Positions 47,268-57,186 of a stretch of DNA of 64,000 bases are shown in pieces; the stretch's first letter is position 1; every line of letters starts with the position of its first letter. Origin of the DNA: an uncultured Luminiphilus sp. (GTDB lineage Bacteria; Pseudomonadota; Gammaproteobacteria; Pseudomonadales; Halieaceae); assembly GCA_943787485.1 (NCBI GenBank), contig CALSMP010000004.1, positions 1-64,000 of the forward strand, read 5' to 3'. Made by a program: the position numbers and the translations under genes. The notes under the pieces are model-generated. The model was not told where the DNA came from. It did no database searches and worked only from the letters and a program-made list of their open reading frames with translations.

Positions 47268-47870
47268 ATGAAACAATTACTCGAATTCATCCCGATCATT
47301 CTTTTTTTTACGGTCTATCAGTTTGACGGGGAAACCTTCGAGATTATGGGTTGGTCTCATACGGTGTCGGGCATCTACACGGCCACCGCGGTACTCATCG
47401 TATCGACTCTCATTTCTCTCCCCATTATCTGGTGGCTGACGGGCGAACTGGAAAAACGATTACTGTGGACTACCGCGGCGCTGCTGGTCTTTGGTGGCGC
47501 AACGCTGGCCTTTCAGAACGAGCTTTTCATCCAATGGAAGCCTTCAATTTTCAACTGGGGGATGGCTATCGCCTTTGGGGCGTCACAGGTATTCGGTTCA
47601 AAAAACTTTCTTGAGCGGCTCATGGGGGCCCAAATCACGTTGCCGGCAAAAATATGGGGCCGTCTGTGTTGGGTATGGGTCGCACATTTCACCCTCGTAG
47701 GCATTCTCAACCTGGTCGTTGCTTATCGCTTTGAAGAGGCCACCTGGGTGGCCTACAAGCTTTGGTCTGGGATTGCTTTCACAATCCTGCTCATGATCAT
47801 CACCACCCTTATCATGAGCCCGTGGTTGAAAAACTCGACACCCGCCGGCGACAGTGACGTCGAGTTTTAA
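47268..47870 (+). CDS. yciB: YciB/IspZ family inner-membrane protein
   Basis: A 200-residue protein with five or more hydrophobic segments. ATG 47268 gives the family N-terminus MKQLLEFIPIILFF; the track start is 132 bases upstream without support. QFDGETFEIMGW, KPSIFNW and FGSKNFLERLMG are typical conserved parts. YciB helps cell-envelope synthesis and division site function in enterics. It is divergent from the PHP gene. Confidence 0.9.
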   Translation: MKQLLEFIPIILFFTVYQFDGETFEIMGWSHTVSGIYTATAVLIVSTLISLPIIWWLTGELEKRLLWTTAALLVFGGATLAFQNELFIQWKPSIFNWGMAIAFGASQVFGSKNFLERLMGAQITLPAKIWGRLCWVWVAHFTLVGILNLVVAYRFEEATWVAYKLWSGIAFTILLMIITTLIMSPWLKNSTPAGDSDVEF

Positions 47871-47935
47871 TGCTGACAGGTGCTGTCGGCGATGGTTGAA
47901 TACTTATGCAACGCGAAAATGAATCAGGAGGTTCT

Positions 47936-48628
47936 ATGAGATCACTCCCAAAGGTCAACACGAAATTACTCGTCGCGATATGCAGCGCATTAATCAGCAT
48001 CGGCGTTTACAGCCAGGAACAGCAATACATCACCGACACGATTTTGGTTCCAATACGCAGCGGCGCAGGCGGGGACTACCGCATTTTGAATAAAGGCTTG
48101 CCTTCGGGTACGGCGCTGACATTTTTTGGGTTATCGGAAGACGGAGTATGGGCGGAAGTAGAAACGAAAGGAGGCACACGAGGCTGGCTCCGCACACAGT
48201 ACCTCCAAACGGCAACGCCAAGCGTTGTTAAACTCAAAACACTGCAAGAACAGTTGGCCGACCTTGAACAGGACAGGGATAAGCTACTATCCATGCTTAA
48301 TGGTGCGCAGACTGCCTCTTATTCGAGCGACAAAGAAGTGGCAACGCTTCGTACTGAACTCGAAGAATCTACCGAGGAGCTAAAGAAACTCCGGGAACTC
48401 ACTGGCACCGAGCTAGCGTTAGACGCCAAGAACACCGCGCTTTTGGAAAATGTCGAGCGTCAGAAAACTGAAATTGAAGTCCTGAAGCTCGAAAACCTTC
48501 GACTTACAGACCGAATCGAGAACAACCAAATCATCGACGGCGCGCTTGCGGTATTGGTCGGGGTATTGCTCGCTGTTTTTGGCCCCCGGCTAATTCCTCA
48601 ACGCCGCAAGAATGATGGCTGGAGTTAA
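47936..48628 (+). CDS. SH3-domain membrane protein (YgiM/TIGR04211-like)
   Basis: A 230-residue protein from ATG 47936, with GGAGG directly upstream. A signal segment (~1-25) precedes a bacterial SH3 domain (YITDTILVPIRSGAGGDYRIL ... GTRGWLRTQYL, residues ~30-95). A long coiled coil follows (~105-195) and one C-terminal membrane helix (GALAVLVGVLLAVFG) ends the protein with a basic tail. The architecture is that of TIGR04211 proteins of unknown role. Confidence 0.85.
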   Translation: MRSLPKVNTKLLVAICSALISIGVYSQEQQYITDTILVPIRSGAGGDYRILNKGLPSGTALTFFGLSEDGVWAEVETKGGTRGWLRTQYLQTATPSVVKLKTLQEQLADLEQDRDKLLSMLNGAQTASYSSDKEVATLRTELEESTEELKKLRELTGTELALDAKNTALLENVERQKTEIEVLKLENLRLTDRIENNQIIDGALAVLVGVLLAVFGPRLIPQRRKNDGWS

Positions 48629-48648
48629 CTGACACAAGGGAAATCACC

Positions 48649-49254
48649 ATGATGACACGACGCTTTTACCTATCCTTCGCGCTTCTACTAACGCTAGTCG
48701 CAAGCACTACCACGCTCGCTAAAGACGACTTTCCAATTGTGCGATTAGACACCAGCGCGGGCATCATCGACATTAAGCTCTTCCCCGGGAAAGCGCCCAA
48801 GACGGTGGAGAATTTCCTCGCCTATGTCGATGCGGGATTTTACGATGACACGATCTTTCATCGCGTTATCGATAATTTTATGGTTCAGGGAGGGGGGTTC
48901 ACGACAGGCTTCGTGGAGAAAGAAACCCAAGCTCCTATCGCAAATGAAAGTATCAACAAGCTGCATAACATACGCGGGACAGTGGCGATGGCGAGAACCA
49001 ATGACCCCGATTCTGCGACAGCGCAATTCTTTATCAACCAGCGCAGTAATTTGCGACTGGATTGGTCCCCCGGGCAGCCGGGATACGCCGTCTTCGGTGA
49101 AGTCATCCGGGGGATGGGGGTTATCGATTTCATTGCCACCGCTGAAACGGGCACCCAAAACTTCGAAACCGCCGCAGGAGTCCGTCCGTTCCGGGATGTG
49201 CCCATCGAATCCGTCGTCATCAAAACTGCAACGCGGCATAAGGCTGCCCTTTAA
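48649..49254 (+). CDS. Peptidyl-prolyl cis-trans isomerase, cyclophilin type
   Basis: A 201-residue periplasmic cyclophilin. A signal peptide ends near TTLAKDD. The catalytic core includes TIFHRVIDNFMVQGGG and SATAQFFINQ, with GYAVFGEVIRGMGVID near the C-terminus. It assists proline isomerisation in envelope proteins, as PpiA does. It starts 20 bases after the SH3 gene. Confidence 0.92.
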   Translation: MMTRRFYLSFALLLTLVASTTTLAKDDFPIVRLDTSAGIIDIKLFPGKAPKTVENFLAYVDAGFYDDTIFHRVIDNFMVQGGGFTTGFVEKETQAPIANESINKLHNIRGTVAMARTNDPDSATAQFFINQRSNLRLDWSPGQPGYAVFGEVIRGMGVIDFIATAETGTQNFETAAGVRPFRDVPIESVVIKTATRHKAAL

Positions 49255-49301
49255 TAAAGGGTGCGCTGTAACAATGTACTGCTGACACCGGAGACCCCTA
49301 G

Positions 49302-50078
49302 TTGATTCAACTCAGTATCAATCTCAACAAGATCGCACTCATCAGAAACTCGCGCGATACACACCTACCCGACGTGACAGCAATGGCCAGACTGGTTATC
49401 GCTGCGGGAGCGGACGGCATTACTGTCCATCCAAGGCCTGATCAGCGACATATCAGAGCGGATGATTGCCTATCCCTCAAACACGCTATCGATGGTGAAT
49501 TGCGCAATATCGAACTCAATCTTGAGGGTAATCCGTTCACTTCACCCTGCAAAAGTGAGCGCGCCGGTGTCAGTGACTATCCGGGGTTTCTTGCCCTCGT
49601 AGAACAGGTGCGGCCCGCCCAGGTGACACTTGTACCTGACAGTGATGAACAACTGACCTCAGATCATGGGTTTGCTCTCGTGAAAGACGGAGATCGGCTT
49701 CGACCCATCATAGAGCAACTCCATGAATGGGGGTGTCGCGTCAGTCTCTTCATGGATCCAGAGCCGGAGAGCATGGAACGCGCCGCGGCCATTGGTGCCG
49801 ACCGCATTGAGCTGTACACCGAGCAGTACGCTGCAGCGCACCTGGCAGGCAGCTGGGAATCCGTCTTACCAAGCTATCAGGCGACCGCTACCGCAGCCCA
49901 ATCATGGGGGCTAGGCGTCAATGCGGGTCATGACTTGAATCTCGACAACTTACCGGACTTCAAGATTCCGGAGCTCTTGGAAGTGTCTATTGGTCATGCG
50001 TTTACAGTGGACTGCTTATTGATGGGTATTGGGGAAGCCGTCTCACGATACCAGCGGGCCCTCGGTAACACGGCCTGA
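49302..50078 (+). CDS. pdxJ: Pyridoxine 5'-phosphate synthase
   Basis: A 258-residue TIM-barrel enzyme that forms pyridoxine 5'-phosphate. It starts with TTG 49302, after CCGGAGA. It has NLNKIALIRNSR, ITVHPRPDQRHIR, ELYTEQYA, GLGVNAGHDLNLDNL and EVSIGHAF. The NKIA..., HPRPDxRHIR and ELYTE forms are closer to the Bacteroidota type of PdxJ than to the E. coli type (NIDHIATLRNARG, HLREDRRHI) from memory. It stands apart from the usual recO-acpS context. Confidence 0.9.
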   Translation: MIQLSINLNKIALIRNSRDTHLPDVTAMARLVIAAGADGITVHPRPDQRHIRADDCLSLKHAIDGELRNIELNLEGNPFTSPCKSERAGVSDYPGFLALVEQVRPAQVTLVPDSDEQLTSDHGFALVKDGDRLRPIIEQLHEWGCRVSLFMDPEPESMERAAAIGADRIELYTEQYAAAHLAGSWESVLPSYQATATAAQSWGLGVNAGHDLNLDNLPDFKIPELLEVSIGHAFTVDCLLMGIGEAVSRYQRALGNTA

Positions 50079-50083
50079 AGGCA

Positions 50084-50818
50084 ATGGAAATCGAAACCCC
50101 CCAAGCGGAGACTGGGATGCCTGCCGCGGAATTGCCGCCGTACTTGGTTCCCCACAGCCAAGACGTCATTCGGGTGCTGTACGAAGACGATTTACTGCTT
50201 ATCGTCGACAAACCCCACCTATTGCTCAGTGTGCCGGGCAGGCACCCCCTCAATAAAGACAGTCTAATAGGAAGACTGGCGTCTCGCTTCCCCGGGGTTG
50301 CTGCGGTTCATCGCCTAGACCTGGATACCAGCGGTCTGTTAGTGGTCCCCAAAACTCGCGAAGCCCTTTCCATCCTCGGTCGACACTTTCAGGAACGGCA
50401 AGTAAAGAAGGTTTATTACGCGCTCGTCTGGGGCACTGTCGAGCACAACGAAGGGCAAATTGATTTTCCGCTCATTGCGGACTGGGAAAATAGACCCCGC
50501 CAAAAAGTATGCACTAAAACCGGCAAGCCCTCTCTGACACAGTACGAAGTGATCGACCGGGGGGGCGAGACCACATTGCTCAAATTGATCCCAGTGACCG
50601 GACGCTCACACCAACTCAGATTACACCTGAGAGAAATCGGACATCCTATTTTAGGTTGCGATATGTATGCCCATGAGGCCGCTTTATACGCCTCGCCACG
50701 CTTACTGTTACACGCCAGCGCACTGCAACTATGCCACCCGACTACCGGTTCTTCTTTGAGCGCGTTTTCACCAATACCTTTCGACATCGCTGGCTGGAGC
50801 GGCCAGCGACCCGGTTAG
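50084..50818 (+). CDS. RluA-family pseudouridine synthase
   Basis: A 244-residue synthase starting five bases after the pdxJ stop. The catalytic motif is VHRLDLDTSGLLV, followed by KVYYALVWG and TGRSHQLRLHL. No S4 domain is present, so it is of the short RluA/TruC type. The RNA target (23S 746 and tRNA 32, or other) cannot be told from sequence alone. Confidence 0.88.
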   Translation: MEIETPQAETGMPAAELPPYLVPHSQDVIRVLYEDDLLLIVDKPHLLLSVPGRHPLNKDSLIGRLASRFPGVAAVHRLDLDTSGLLVVPKTREALSILGRHFQERQVKKVYYALVWGTVEHNEGQIDFPLIADWENRPRQKVCTKTGKPSLTQYEVIDRGGETTLLKLIPVTGRSHQLRLHLREIGHPILGCDMYAHEAALYASPRLLLHASALQLCHPTTGSSLSAFSPIPFDIAGWSGQRPG

Positions 50819-50882
50819 AGTACTTGGTAGCCGCACCCAGTTGGATTAGTGTTGCGCATTACTACCGTGTGGAGGCGCCCCA

Positions 50883-51386
50883 GTGGTCGAGGTCTCGGGT
50901 CACGAAAATACCAAAACGATTGTTGCCAAACCCAATCACTCAGCCACGTGGAGAACCAATCTCTGGGTGCTGATCGCTATCTCGATCCCTTCAATGGGTG
51001 CCGCTATCTCCTTTGCTCTTTTGGGGGCTTGGCCGATCTTGCCTTTCGCCGGGGCTGAGCTGCTAGCCTTGAGCAGCGCGCTGTATTACGTGAATTGGAA
51101 GCTGCAGTATCGTCACGTGATTTACCTGACTGGCGATACCGTTAAAATTGACAAGGGCCATTACGCGCCGAAAAGGACCTGGCAATTCACGCGAGAGGAG
51201 GTTGCGCTATCCATCACGCCGGAGTCGCACCCATGGGAAGGGCCTAAATTGGCGCTCCATGATAAAGCATCCCATGTCCGCATTGGCGAATTCCTCAACC
51301 GAGAAGACACCCTCGTGCTTCTCGAGCTTCTAAGCGAGGAATTCCGCATTAAAACCCACAGCAGGGTGCGAGAACGTCAACTTTAA
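50883..51386 (+). CDS. DUF2244 domain membrane protein
   Basis: A 167-residue protein from GTG 50883. Two membrane segments (about residues 28-70) are followed by a soluble part with YVNWKLQYRHVIYLTGDTVKI and LLELLSEEFRI, typical of DUF2244. The family often lies near respiratory genes; here it lies between an RNA-modification gene and rimO. Function is unknown. Confidence 0.78.
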   Translation: MVEVSGHENTKTIVAKPNHSATWRTNLWVLIAISIPSMGAAISFALLGAWPILPFAGAELLALSSALYYVNWKLQYRHVIYLTGDTVKIDKGHYAPKRTWQFTREEVALSITPESHPWEGPKLALHDKASHVRIGEFLNREDTLVLLELLSEEFRIKTHSRVRERQL

Positions 51387-51457
51387 GGCCATCTGTTTAA
51401 CAATATCCCCGCGTGGCTGTGCGACAATGCGCCCAACCGACTCTTGGAATACCCGTC

Positions 51458-52777
51458 ATGTCTCAATCGCCCAAGGTAGGCTTCGTTTCTTTGGGATGTC
51501 CCAAAGCACTCGTGGACTCTGAGCGAATCCTGACGCAACTCTCTATCGAAGGATACGAAATCACCCCCCACTATCATGATGCAGGGGTGGTCATCGTCAA
51601 TACCTGCGGCTTTATCGACAGCGCCAAGGCTGAAAGTTTGGAGGCGATTGGAGAAGCCATCGCGGAGAACGGCAGCGTCTTGGTGACCGGTTGCATGGGG
51701 AAAGGGGAGGATGCCCAGCGAATTCAAGAACTTCATCCCAAGGTGCTCGGCGTATCGGGCCCCGCGGCCTATGAGGAAGTTTTGGGTGAAGTCCGTCGCG
51801 TGTTGCCACAACAACGCTCCCCCAATCCATTGATCGATTTGGTGCCCGCTCAGGGCGTAAAACTGACTCCTCGTCATTACGCCTACCTCAAAATTTCAGA
51901 GGGCTGTAATCATCGCTGCCGCTTTTGCATTATCCCCAGCCTGCGAGGAGATCTGGTTAGCCGTCCCATCGGAGACGTGATGCGAGAGGCTGAGGGCCTG
52001 GTCAAAGCCGGAGTTCGAGAGCTGCTCGTTATCTCCCAAGACACGAGTGCATACGGCGTTGATCTCAAATACAAAACCGATTTTTGGGAAGGTCGACCAC
52101 TGAAAACAAACCTCCAGACCTTAGCAGAACAATTAGGTGAGCTCGGTATCTGGGTGCGCTTGCATTATGTCTACCCCTACCCCCATGTGGATCAGTTGAT
52201 TCCATTAATGGCCAAAGGAAAAATCCTGCCCTATCTGGACATACCGCTGCAACACGGCAGCCCAACGGTGCTTCAGCGGATGAAGCGGCCGGCAGCAGCT
52301 GAAAAAACCCTCGACAGGATCAAGCTGTGGCGCTCGTTATGTCCCGACATTACCCTCCGCTCTACTTTTATCGTCGGATACCCCGGCGAAACCGAGGCTG
52401 AATTTCAGGAGCTCCTCGCCTTTGTCGAAGAGGCTCAGCTCGACCGAGTGGGCTGCTTTAAGTACTCACCGGTTGCGGGGGCAGCGGCAAACGACTTGGA
52501 GAACCCAGTGGATGACGAGGTAAAAACGCATCGCTGGGAAACCTTCATGGCAACTCAACAAAAAATCAGTGCCGACAAACTGCAGGCAAAGGTGGGCCGG
52601 CGGCTAGAGGTCCTCATTGATTCGGTGGATGAAGAGGGAGCCATAGGGCGGAGCCGCGGCGACGCCCCCGAAATCGACGGCGTCGTGCACCTGCCGGGCG
52701 GCAACACCCTGACACCCGGCGACTGGGTGACCGGAGAAGTCACTGGGGCCGATGAATACGACCTCTGGATGGGCTAG
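51458..52777 (+). CDS. rimO: Ribosomal protein S12 methylthiotransferase
   Basis: A 439-residue radical-SAM enzyme. ATG 51458 gives [16 protein letters not shown]. The N-terminal UPF0004 domain has three cysteines (GCPK, NTCGF, GCMG). The radical SAM site is [15 protein letters not shown], with SQDTSAYG following. A TRAM domain closes the C-terminus. It methylthiolates Asp of ribosomal protein S12. Confidence 0.96.
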   Translation: MSQSPKVGFVSLGCPKALVDSERILTQLSIEGYEITPHYHDAGVVIVNTCGFIDSAKAESLEAIGEAIAENGSVLVTGCMGKGEDAQRIQELHPKVLGVSGPAAYEEVLGEVRRVLPQQRSPNPLIDLVPAQGVKLTPRHYAYLKISEGCNHRCRFCIIPSLRGDLVSRPIGDVMREAEGLVKAGVRELLVISQDTSAYGVDLKYKTDFWEGRPLKTNLQTLAEQLGELGIWVRLHYVYPYPHVDQLIPLMAKGKILPYLDIPLQHGSPTVLQRMKRPAAAEKTLDRIKLWRSLCPDITLRSTFIVGYPGETEAEFQELLAFVEEAQLDRVGCFKYSPVAGAAANDLENPVDDEVKTHRWETFMATQQKISADKLQAKVGRRLEVLIDSVDEEGAIGRSRGDAPEIDGVVHLPGGNTLTPGDWVTGEVTGADEYDLWMG

Positions 52778-52788
52778 GGAACGCCTCG

Positions 52789-53502
52789 ATGAATCGCGTT
52801 TTATTGCAGGCGGAGGAAATAGACTCAGCAGGCAAAGCCACACTTTCCGACAGGCGATTCACACACCTCACAGGGGTTCTCAAGGTTGAGGTGGCACAAA
52901 CCATCCGGGTTGGCGTCGTTGATGGCGGCATTGGCAGCGGCACGGTGCTCGCTATCGAGGAAGAGCACCTTGAGCTGCAGGTGGTCATCAACCAGCCACC
53001 ACCCCCTAGCCACCCCCTAACCCCCGTCATCGCCCTACCTCGTCCCAAAATGCTGCGCCGAATCTTTCGACTATGCGCCGAGTTTGGTACAGAGGAAATT
53101 CACCTGATTAACAGCTACCGGGTCGAAAAAAGTTTTTGGCAGTCGCCCCAACTGGAAAATGGAGCGGTACGCACCGCCCTGCTGGAGGGCCTTGAACGCA
53201 GTGGCGGGACTCGATTACCCCGCGTCCAGCTGCATAAACGATTCAAGCCTTTTGTCGAAGATCAGCTACCCGCACTGCGCGCGGAAAGACCTGTTTGGCT
53301 GGCTCACCCCGGTAGCGAGACGCCTATGCCGACCGATTTAGTGAGCCCCGGGCTCATCTTTATTGGACCGGAAGGGGGGTTCATTCCCTACGAGGTAGCA
53401 TTGTTGAGTACGCAAGGAGCAGAAGCCGTGGGTCTCGGCGCCCGCATCCTAAGTGTCGATACCGCTGTCGCCACCGTGCTTGGGCGCAACCTCCCGTGGT
53501 GA
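52789..53502 (+). CDS. rsmE: 16S rRNA m3U1498 methyltransferase
   Basis: A 237-residue SPOUT methyltransferase. It has the N-terminal PUA-like domain (DRRFTHLTGVL) and the knot region LIFIGPEGGFIPYEVALL and LGARILSVDTA. The last segment, SVDTAVATVL, differs from the common RTETA, and the C-terminus is slightly short. It ends one base before the convergent msrA stop. Confidence 0.9.
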   Translation: MNRVLLQAEEIDSAGKATLSDRRFTHLTGVLKVEVAQTIRVGVVDGGIGSGTVLAIEEEHLELQVVINQPPPPSHPLTPVIALPRPKMLRRIFRLCAEFGTEEIHLINSYRVEKSFWQSPQLENGAVRTALLEGLERSGGTRLPRVQLHKRFKPFVEDQLPALRAERPVWLAHPGSETPMPTDLVSPGLIFIGPEGGFIPYEVALLSTQGAEAVGLGARILSVDTAVATVLGRNLPW

Positions 53503-54162
53503 TTACATACTGACGCCTGTCGGCGCCGCACACTGGACCCCGGTGCCACCGATACCGCAGTAACCCCCGGGGTTTTTATGCAGGTACTGCTGATGATAAT
53601 CCTCAGCAAAATAGAAAGCCGGCGCATCACAAATCTCAGTCGTGATGTCCCCATATCCAGCTGCGCTCAACTGTTTTTGGAAGTCGTTCCGAGTAGCTTC
53701 AGCAAGTGCTCGCTGGCCCTCGTTCATCACGTAAATTCCCGATCGGTATTGCGTACCGATGTCGTTACCCTGGCGCATGCCTTGGGTTGGATCGTGCTGC
53801 TCCCAAAACACGGTGAGTAGTTCACCGTAACCAATAATGGCGGGATCAAAAACGACGCTGACGACCTCGTTATGGCCTGTTTGACCGGTACACACCTCTT
53901 GGTAAGTTGGGTTTGGCGTGGGCCCTCCCGCATAACCGACAGCGGTGGTCCACACCCCCTCCAACTGCCAGAATTTGCGCTCGACGCCCCAAAAACACCC
54001 CATGCCAAACATTGCGCACTCGAGATGCTCGGGGTAAGGCGGGCATAGGGGGTGCCCCAACACCGCATGCCTATCGGTCACCGGCATCGCCTCGGCTCGA
54101 CCGGGCAGGGCTTTGTCAGCACTGGGGATAGCATGCTTTCGGCGAATATCAAAAAGCCTCAT
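53503..54162 (-). CDS. msrA: Peptide methionine-S-sulfoxide reductase
   Basis: A 219-residue MsrA. The catalytic motif is GMGCFWGVE, with [15 protein letters not shown] and [22 protein letters not shown] typical of the family. The C-terminal [13 protein letters not shown] carries resolving cysteines. It repairs methionine sulfoxide in proteins. It is convergent with rsmE with no gap. Confidence 0.95.
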   Translation of the reverse strand: MRLFDIRRKHAIPSADKALPGRAEAMPVTDRHAVLGHPLCPPYPEHLECAMFGMGCFWGVERKFWQLEGVWTTAVGYAGGPTPNPTYQEVCTGQTGHNEVVSVVFDPAIIGYGELLTVFWEQHDPTQGMRQGNDIGTQYRSGIYVMNEGQRALAEATRNDFQKQLSAAGYGDITTEICDAPAFYFAEDYHQQYLHKNPGGYCGIGGTGVQCAAPTGVSM

Positions 54163-54417
54163 GGTCCGTTTCTCTCAGTGAGATTGAGCAAACACTCTAC
54201 ACAAAAAAGCAGTCTCGCTGCCAAGAAATAGCGCCAAAAAAAAGTGGATTGCCCTAAGCAAAGAAACCCAATGCACGGGGATGAGCCGTCACCGAGCCCA
54301 AATCAGGGGCCTCAGCGACACGCTATCCGGTCAGGCAGGTAAAGCGGGTAAAGAGCAGAGCTTGACCTCAGCGCGTTAACGGGGTGTCATTTGAGACGTC
54401 ATGCAACTTTCGAGCAA

Positions 54418-55122
54418 ATGCCTATCAGCAACGAACTGACAAAAAAGCCGACCTCCACCGACGTCATGGCCTTTTTAAACAGAGCGAAGGCGATACAAAC
54501 CGTGCGGGATCGTCAGACGCGCTTGATTTTTGCTCTCGATGCAACCGCGAGCAGAGAACCCACCTGGGCCGCCGCAAAGGCGCTGCATAGAGACCTCTTC
54601 AACGCTGGCATTGAAGGCACAAATTTAGCCATCCAACTCTGTTATTACCGGGGCCTCGCTGAGTTTCAACACAGCGCTTGGCTGACGACCAGCGATGAGC
54701 TGCTGGCACACATGGAACAAGTTTCATGCCTCGGTGGGCCAACGCAACTCGAGCGACTGCTCCAGCATGCACTATTACAACGAAGTCAAACATCCCCGGT
54801 GCGTGCCCTGGTCTTTGTTGGCGATGCCTTCGAAGAAAACGCGGACGTGGTTGGCGCCCTCGCTGGTGAATGCGGTTTATTCAATCTGCCGCTGTTTATC
54901 TTTCAGGAAGGTCGTGACCCCCACGTCGAAGCGATCTTTAAAATGCTGGCGCATCGAAGTCGTGGCGCCTATGCCTCGTTTGGCCACAGTAGCGCCGACC
55001 GGCTACGGGAACTGCTCGGTGCGGTAGTTCGCTACTCCTCAGGTGGAATCAAAGCTCTCACCCAGTCTGGGCGCGAGAGTGATAAACTGCTGCTGGCGCA
55101 ACTGCAATCGCCTAAATCCTAA
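54418..55122 (+). CDS. VWA-like protein of unknown function
   Basis: A 234-residue soluble protein from ATG 54418; the track uses a TTG 27 bases upstream. LIFALDATASREPTW resembles the start of a von Willebrand A domain, with the metal-site D-x-T/S-x-S changed to DATAS. RALVFVGDAFEENAD and NLPLFIFQEGRD look like later strands of the same fold. It begins a run of same-strand genes ending in HtpX and an HtrA protease. The ~255 bases before it (54163-54417) hold no gene or RNA element that I recognise. Confidence 0.65.
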   Translation: MPISNELTKKPTSTDVMAFLNRAKAIQTVRDRQTRLIFALDATASREPTWAAAKALHRDLFNAGIEGTNLAIQLCYYRGLAEFQHSAWLTTSDELLAHMEQVSCLGGPTQLERLLQHALLQRSQTSPVRALVFVGDAFEENADVVGALAGECGLFNLPLFIFQEGRDPHVEAIFKMLAHRSRGAYASFGHSSADRLRELLGAVVRYSSGGIKALTQSGRESDKLLLAQLQSPKS

Positions 55123-55149
55123 ACGGACATTAATTGGAGTCGTTGATTC

Positions 55150-55869
55150 GTGCCAAGAGCACTCTTACTGATCGCCATTGTCATCACGCTTCTCGTACTG
55201 TTACGACGGGTACAACAGCTACCCCCTCACAAGCGCCGTGGCGGCTATATCCAACTGACCCTCGGGGTAGCACTCGTGGCGACCGTCCTGTTGACACTGT
55301 TGGGCAGGATGCACTGGATTGGGGCAGCGGTCACAGGCCTCTTTGTTCTGGTTCGCCAGCTGTTACCCATCCTAGTGCGAGGATTTCCATTGCTACAGCG
55401 CTGGTTACAGCAGCGCAGTACCGGCGCATCGGGCGCCCACTCGGAAGTCAAAACCGCCTTGTTGAAGATGACTCTTGACCATGAATCAGGGGACCTCGAC
55501 GGCGAGGTTTTAGTGGGAACCTTCAAGGAATGGCGCCTATCAGAACTCGGCAAAGATCAGCTTCTGGAGCTGATGGACTACAGTCGAGAGTACGATCCAG
55601 ACTCGGCCCAGCTACTGACCAACTACCTTGACCAGCGCTTTCCGGGGGGCTGGGACGGGGCGGAGGCTGACGCATCCGAAAACGAACAGTCGTCAGCGAT
55701 GACGACCAAGGAAGCATTGGCGGTTCTGGGACTCGCGGATGGTGCCTCCGAAGCGGAGATTGTGGCGGCGCACCGCAAGCTGATGCAAAAAATGCATCCC
55801 GATCGTGGTGGTAACGATTACCTCGCAGCCAAAATCAACGAAGCAAAAGATTTCCTGCTTAAAGGATAA
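55150..55869 (+). CDS. Membrane-anchored J-domain protein
   Basis: A 239-residue protein from GTG 55150. Hydrophobic segments lie at ~4-19 and ~35-70. A middle soluble region (SEVKTALLKMTLDHES...) follows. A J domain ends the protein (ALAVLGLADGASEAEIVAAHRKLMQKMHPDRGG), with the HPD motif at its conserved place. It should recruit DnaK to the membrane face. It lies 27 bases after the VWA-like gene and near HtpX, which suggests a protein quality-control role. Confidence 0.82.
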   Translation: MPRALLLIAIVITLLVLLRRVQQLPPHKRRGGYIQLTLGVALVATVLLTLLGRMHWIGAAVTGLFVLVRQLLPILVRGFPLLQRWLQQRSTGASGAHSEVKTALLKMTLDHESGDLDGEVLVGTFKEWRLSELGKDQLLELMDYSREYDPDSAQLLTNYLDQRFPGGWDGAEADASENEQSSAMTTKEALAVLGLADGASEAEIVAAHRKLMQKMHPDRGGNDYLAAKINEAKDFLLKG

Positions 55870-55930
55870 TCCTAACGACCGCGCTTGAGCTCTTGCCAAA
55901 ACAAACACAAAACACAGGGTATCGATAATT

Positions 55931-56278
55931 ATGAGCACAGCACATCTGGTGCGAAATCAGGATGGCCATTACTGGGGCCGAGGCAAACGCTGGGTAGATG
56001 GTCGGGACGTCGCTCGGGTCATGACGTTCTCCCATCAAGACGAGGCCGTTAACACGGTATTTGAGCTCAGCTCAAAGGACATCGGGCTTCGGTGTGACGT
56101 CCTGTCATTGAACCTTCTGGAAGGGAAACTGCCTAAGCTGGAGATTTCAACGATCCCCTTGCCTGTCGACCCGAGCGATGACCCGAGCGATGACCGGAAC
56201 AATGAAGAGGACCTTGAAAACACCCCCGGTTCGCCCCCATCTGAGGAGGAGATGGTTTCCAATAAGGATGAAGCATGA
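55931..56278 (+). CDS. Hypothetical small acidic protein
   Basis: A 115-residue protein I do not recognise. The N-terminal ~75 residues look folded ([19 protein letters not shown]). The C-terminal ~40 residues are acidic and low in complexity, with a PSDDPSDD duplication. It has no signal peptide. Its end overlaps the htpX start by four bases (ATGA), so translation is probably coupled. Confidence 0.6.
   Translation: MSTAHLVRNQDGHYWGRGKRWVDGRDVARVMTFSHQDEAVNTVFELSSKDIGLRCDVLSLNLLEGKLPKLEISTIPLPVDPSDDPSDDRNNEEDLENTPGSPPSEEEMVSNKDEA
56168..56191. repeat. 12-base tandem duplication in the acidic tail
   Basis: GACCCGAGCGAT occurs twice in a row and encodes the DPSDDPSD stretch. It is in frame and probably a simple slippage event. 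Confidence 0.7.
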
Positions 56279-57156
56279 GAATTTTACTGTTCCTCGCGAC
56301 CAACATGGCAGTCCTGCTGCTCGTCAGCCTTGTTTTTAATTTACTCGGCTTCCAAAGCATTTTGGCGGCAAATGGTGTGGATCTAAACCTGCAGGCTCTG
56401 CTGGTGTTCTGCGCATTGTTCGGTTTTGGCGGCTCGTTTGTTTCCTTACTTCTATCCAAATGGATGGCCAAACGAGGAACCGGCACCCAGGTCATTGACA
56501 CACCCCGAAACCGCGACGAGCAATGGCTGCTGGATACCGTCGCCGCCCTCGCTGCCGAAGCGGGAATCAAGATGCCGGAAGTCGGCGTGTTTCCCTCACA
56601 ATCCGCCAACGCTTTTGCCACGGGCTGGAATCGAAATGACGCGCTGGTAGCGGTCAGCGCAGGTCTTCTGCAACGATTTTCCCCCAATGAAGTTAAGGCC
56701 GTTCTGGCTCATGAAATTGGTCACGTCGCCAATGGCGATATGGTGACACTGACCCTCATTCAAGGCGTAGTGAATACTTTTGTTATGTTTTTTGCTCGCA
56801 TCATTGGCCACACCGTTGATCGCGTTGTTTTTAAAACCGAGCGCGGCTATGGCATCGGCTATTTTGTAGTCACCATCGTCGCCGAAATCGTACTCGGCAT
56901 ACTGGCCAGTGCCATCGTCATGACGTTTTCACGCTGGCGAGAGTATCGTGCCGACGCGGCCGGGGCGAAGCTGAGTACAACCAATGACATGATCGCTGCG
57001 TTGCAGCGGCTGCGAGTTGAGCAGGGACAGCCCAATGAACTACCCGGAGAGCTCACCGCATTCGGTATTCGGCCGGGGCAGTCGGGGCTGGCGAATCTGT
57101 TCCGGTCACACCCTCCGCTGGAAGACCGTATTCGGGTGCTGCAAGCGGGCCATTAG
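56275..57156 (+). CDS. htpX: HtpX membrane metalloprotease
   Basis: A 293-residue M48 zinc protease. Two N-terminal membrane segments (~5-25, ~38-58) come before the zinc site [11 protein letters not shown]. Two more hydrophobic stretches follow around 160-220, and the third ligand segment is [10 protein letters not shown]. HtpX degrades misfolded inner-membrane proteins together with FtsH. It is co-oriented with the J-domain and HtrA genes. Confidence 0.94.
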   Translation: MRILLFLATNMAVLLLVSLVFNLLGFQSILAANGVDLNLQALLVFCALFGFGGSFVSLLLSKWMAKRGTGTQVIDTPRNRDEQWLLDTVAALAAEAGIKMPEVGVFPSQSANAFATGWNRNDALVAVSAGLLQRFSPNEVKAVLAHEIGHVANGDMVTLTLIQGVVNTFVMFFARIIGHTVDRVVFKTERGYGIGYFVVTIVAEIVLGILASAIVMTFSRWREYRADAAGAKLSTTNDMIAALQRLRVEQGQPNELPGELTAFGIRPGQSGLANLFRSHPPLEDRIRVLQAGH

Positions 57157-57186
57157 GCTGTTGTTAACAATCCAAGAGAACACGCC

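Noticed and set aside
54163-54417. Possible riboswitch or small RNA gene in the gap before the VWA-like gene
   Set aside because: No known riboswitch core, terminator hairpin or conserved RNA motif could be recognised; only a short GGTAAAG duplication was seen.
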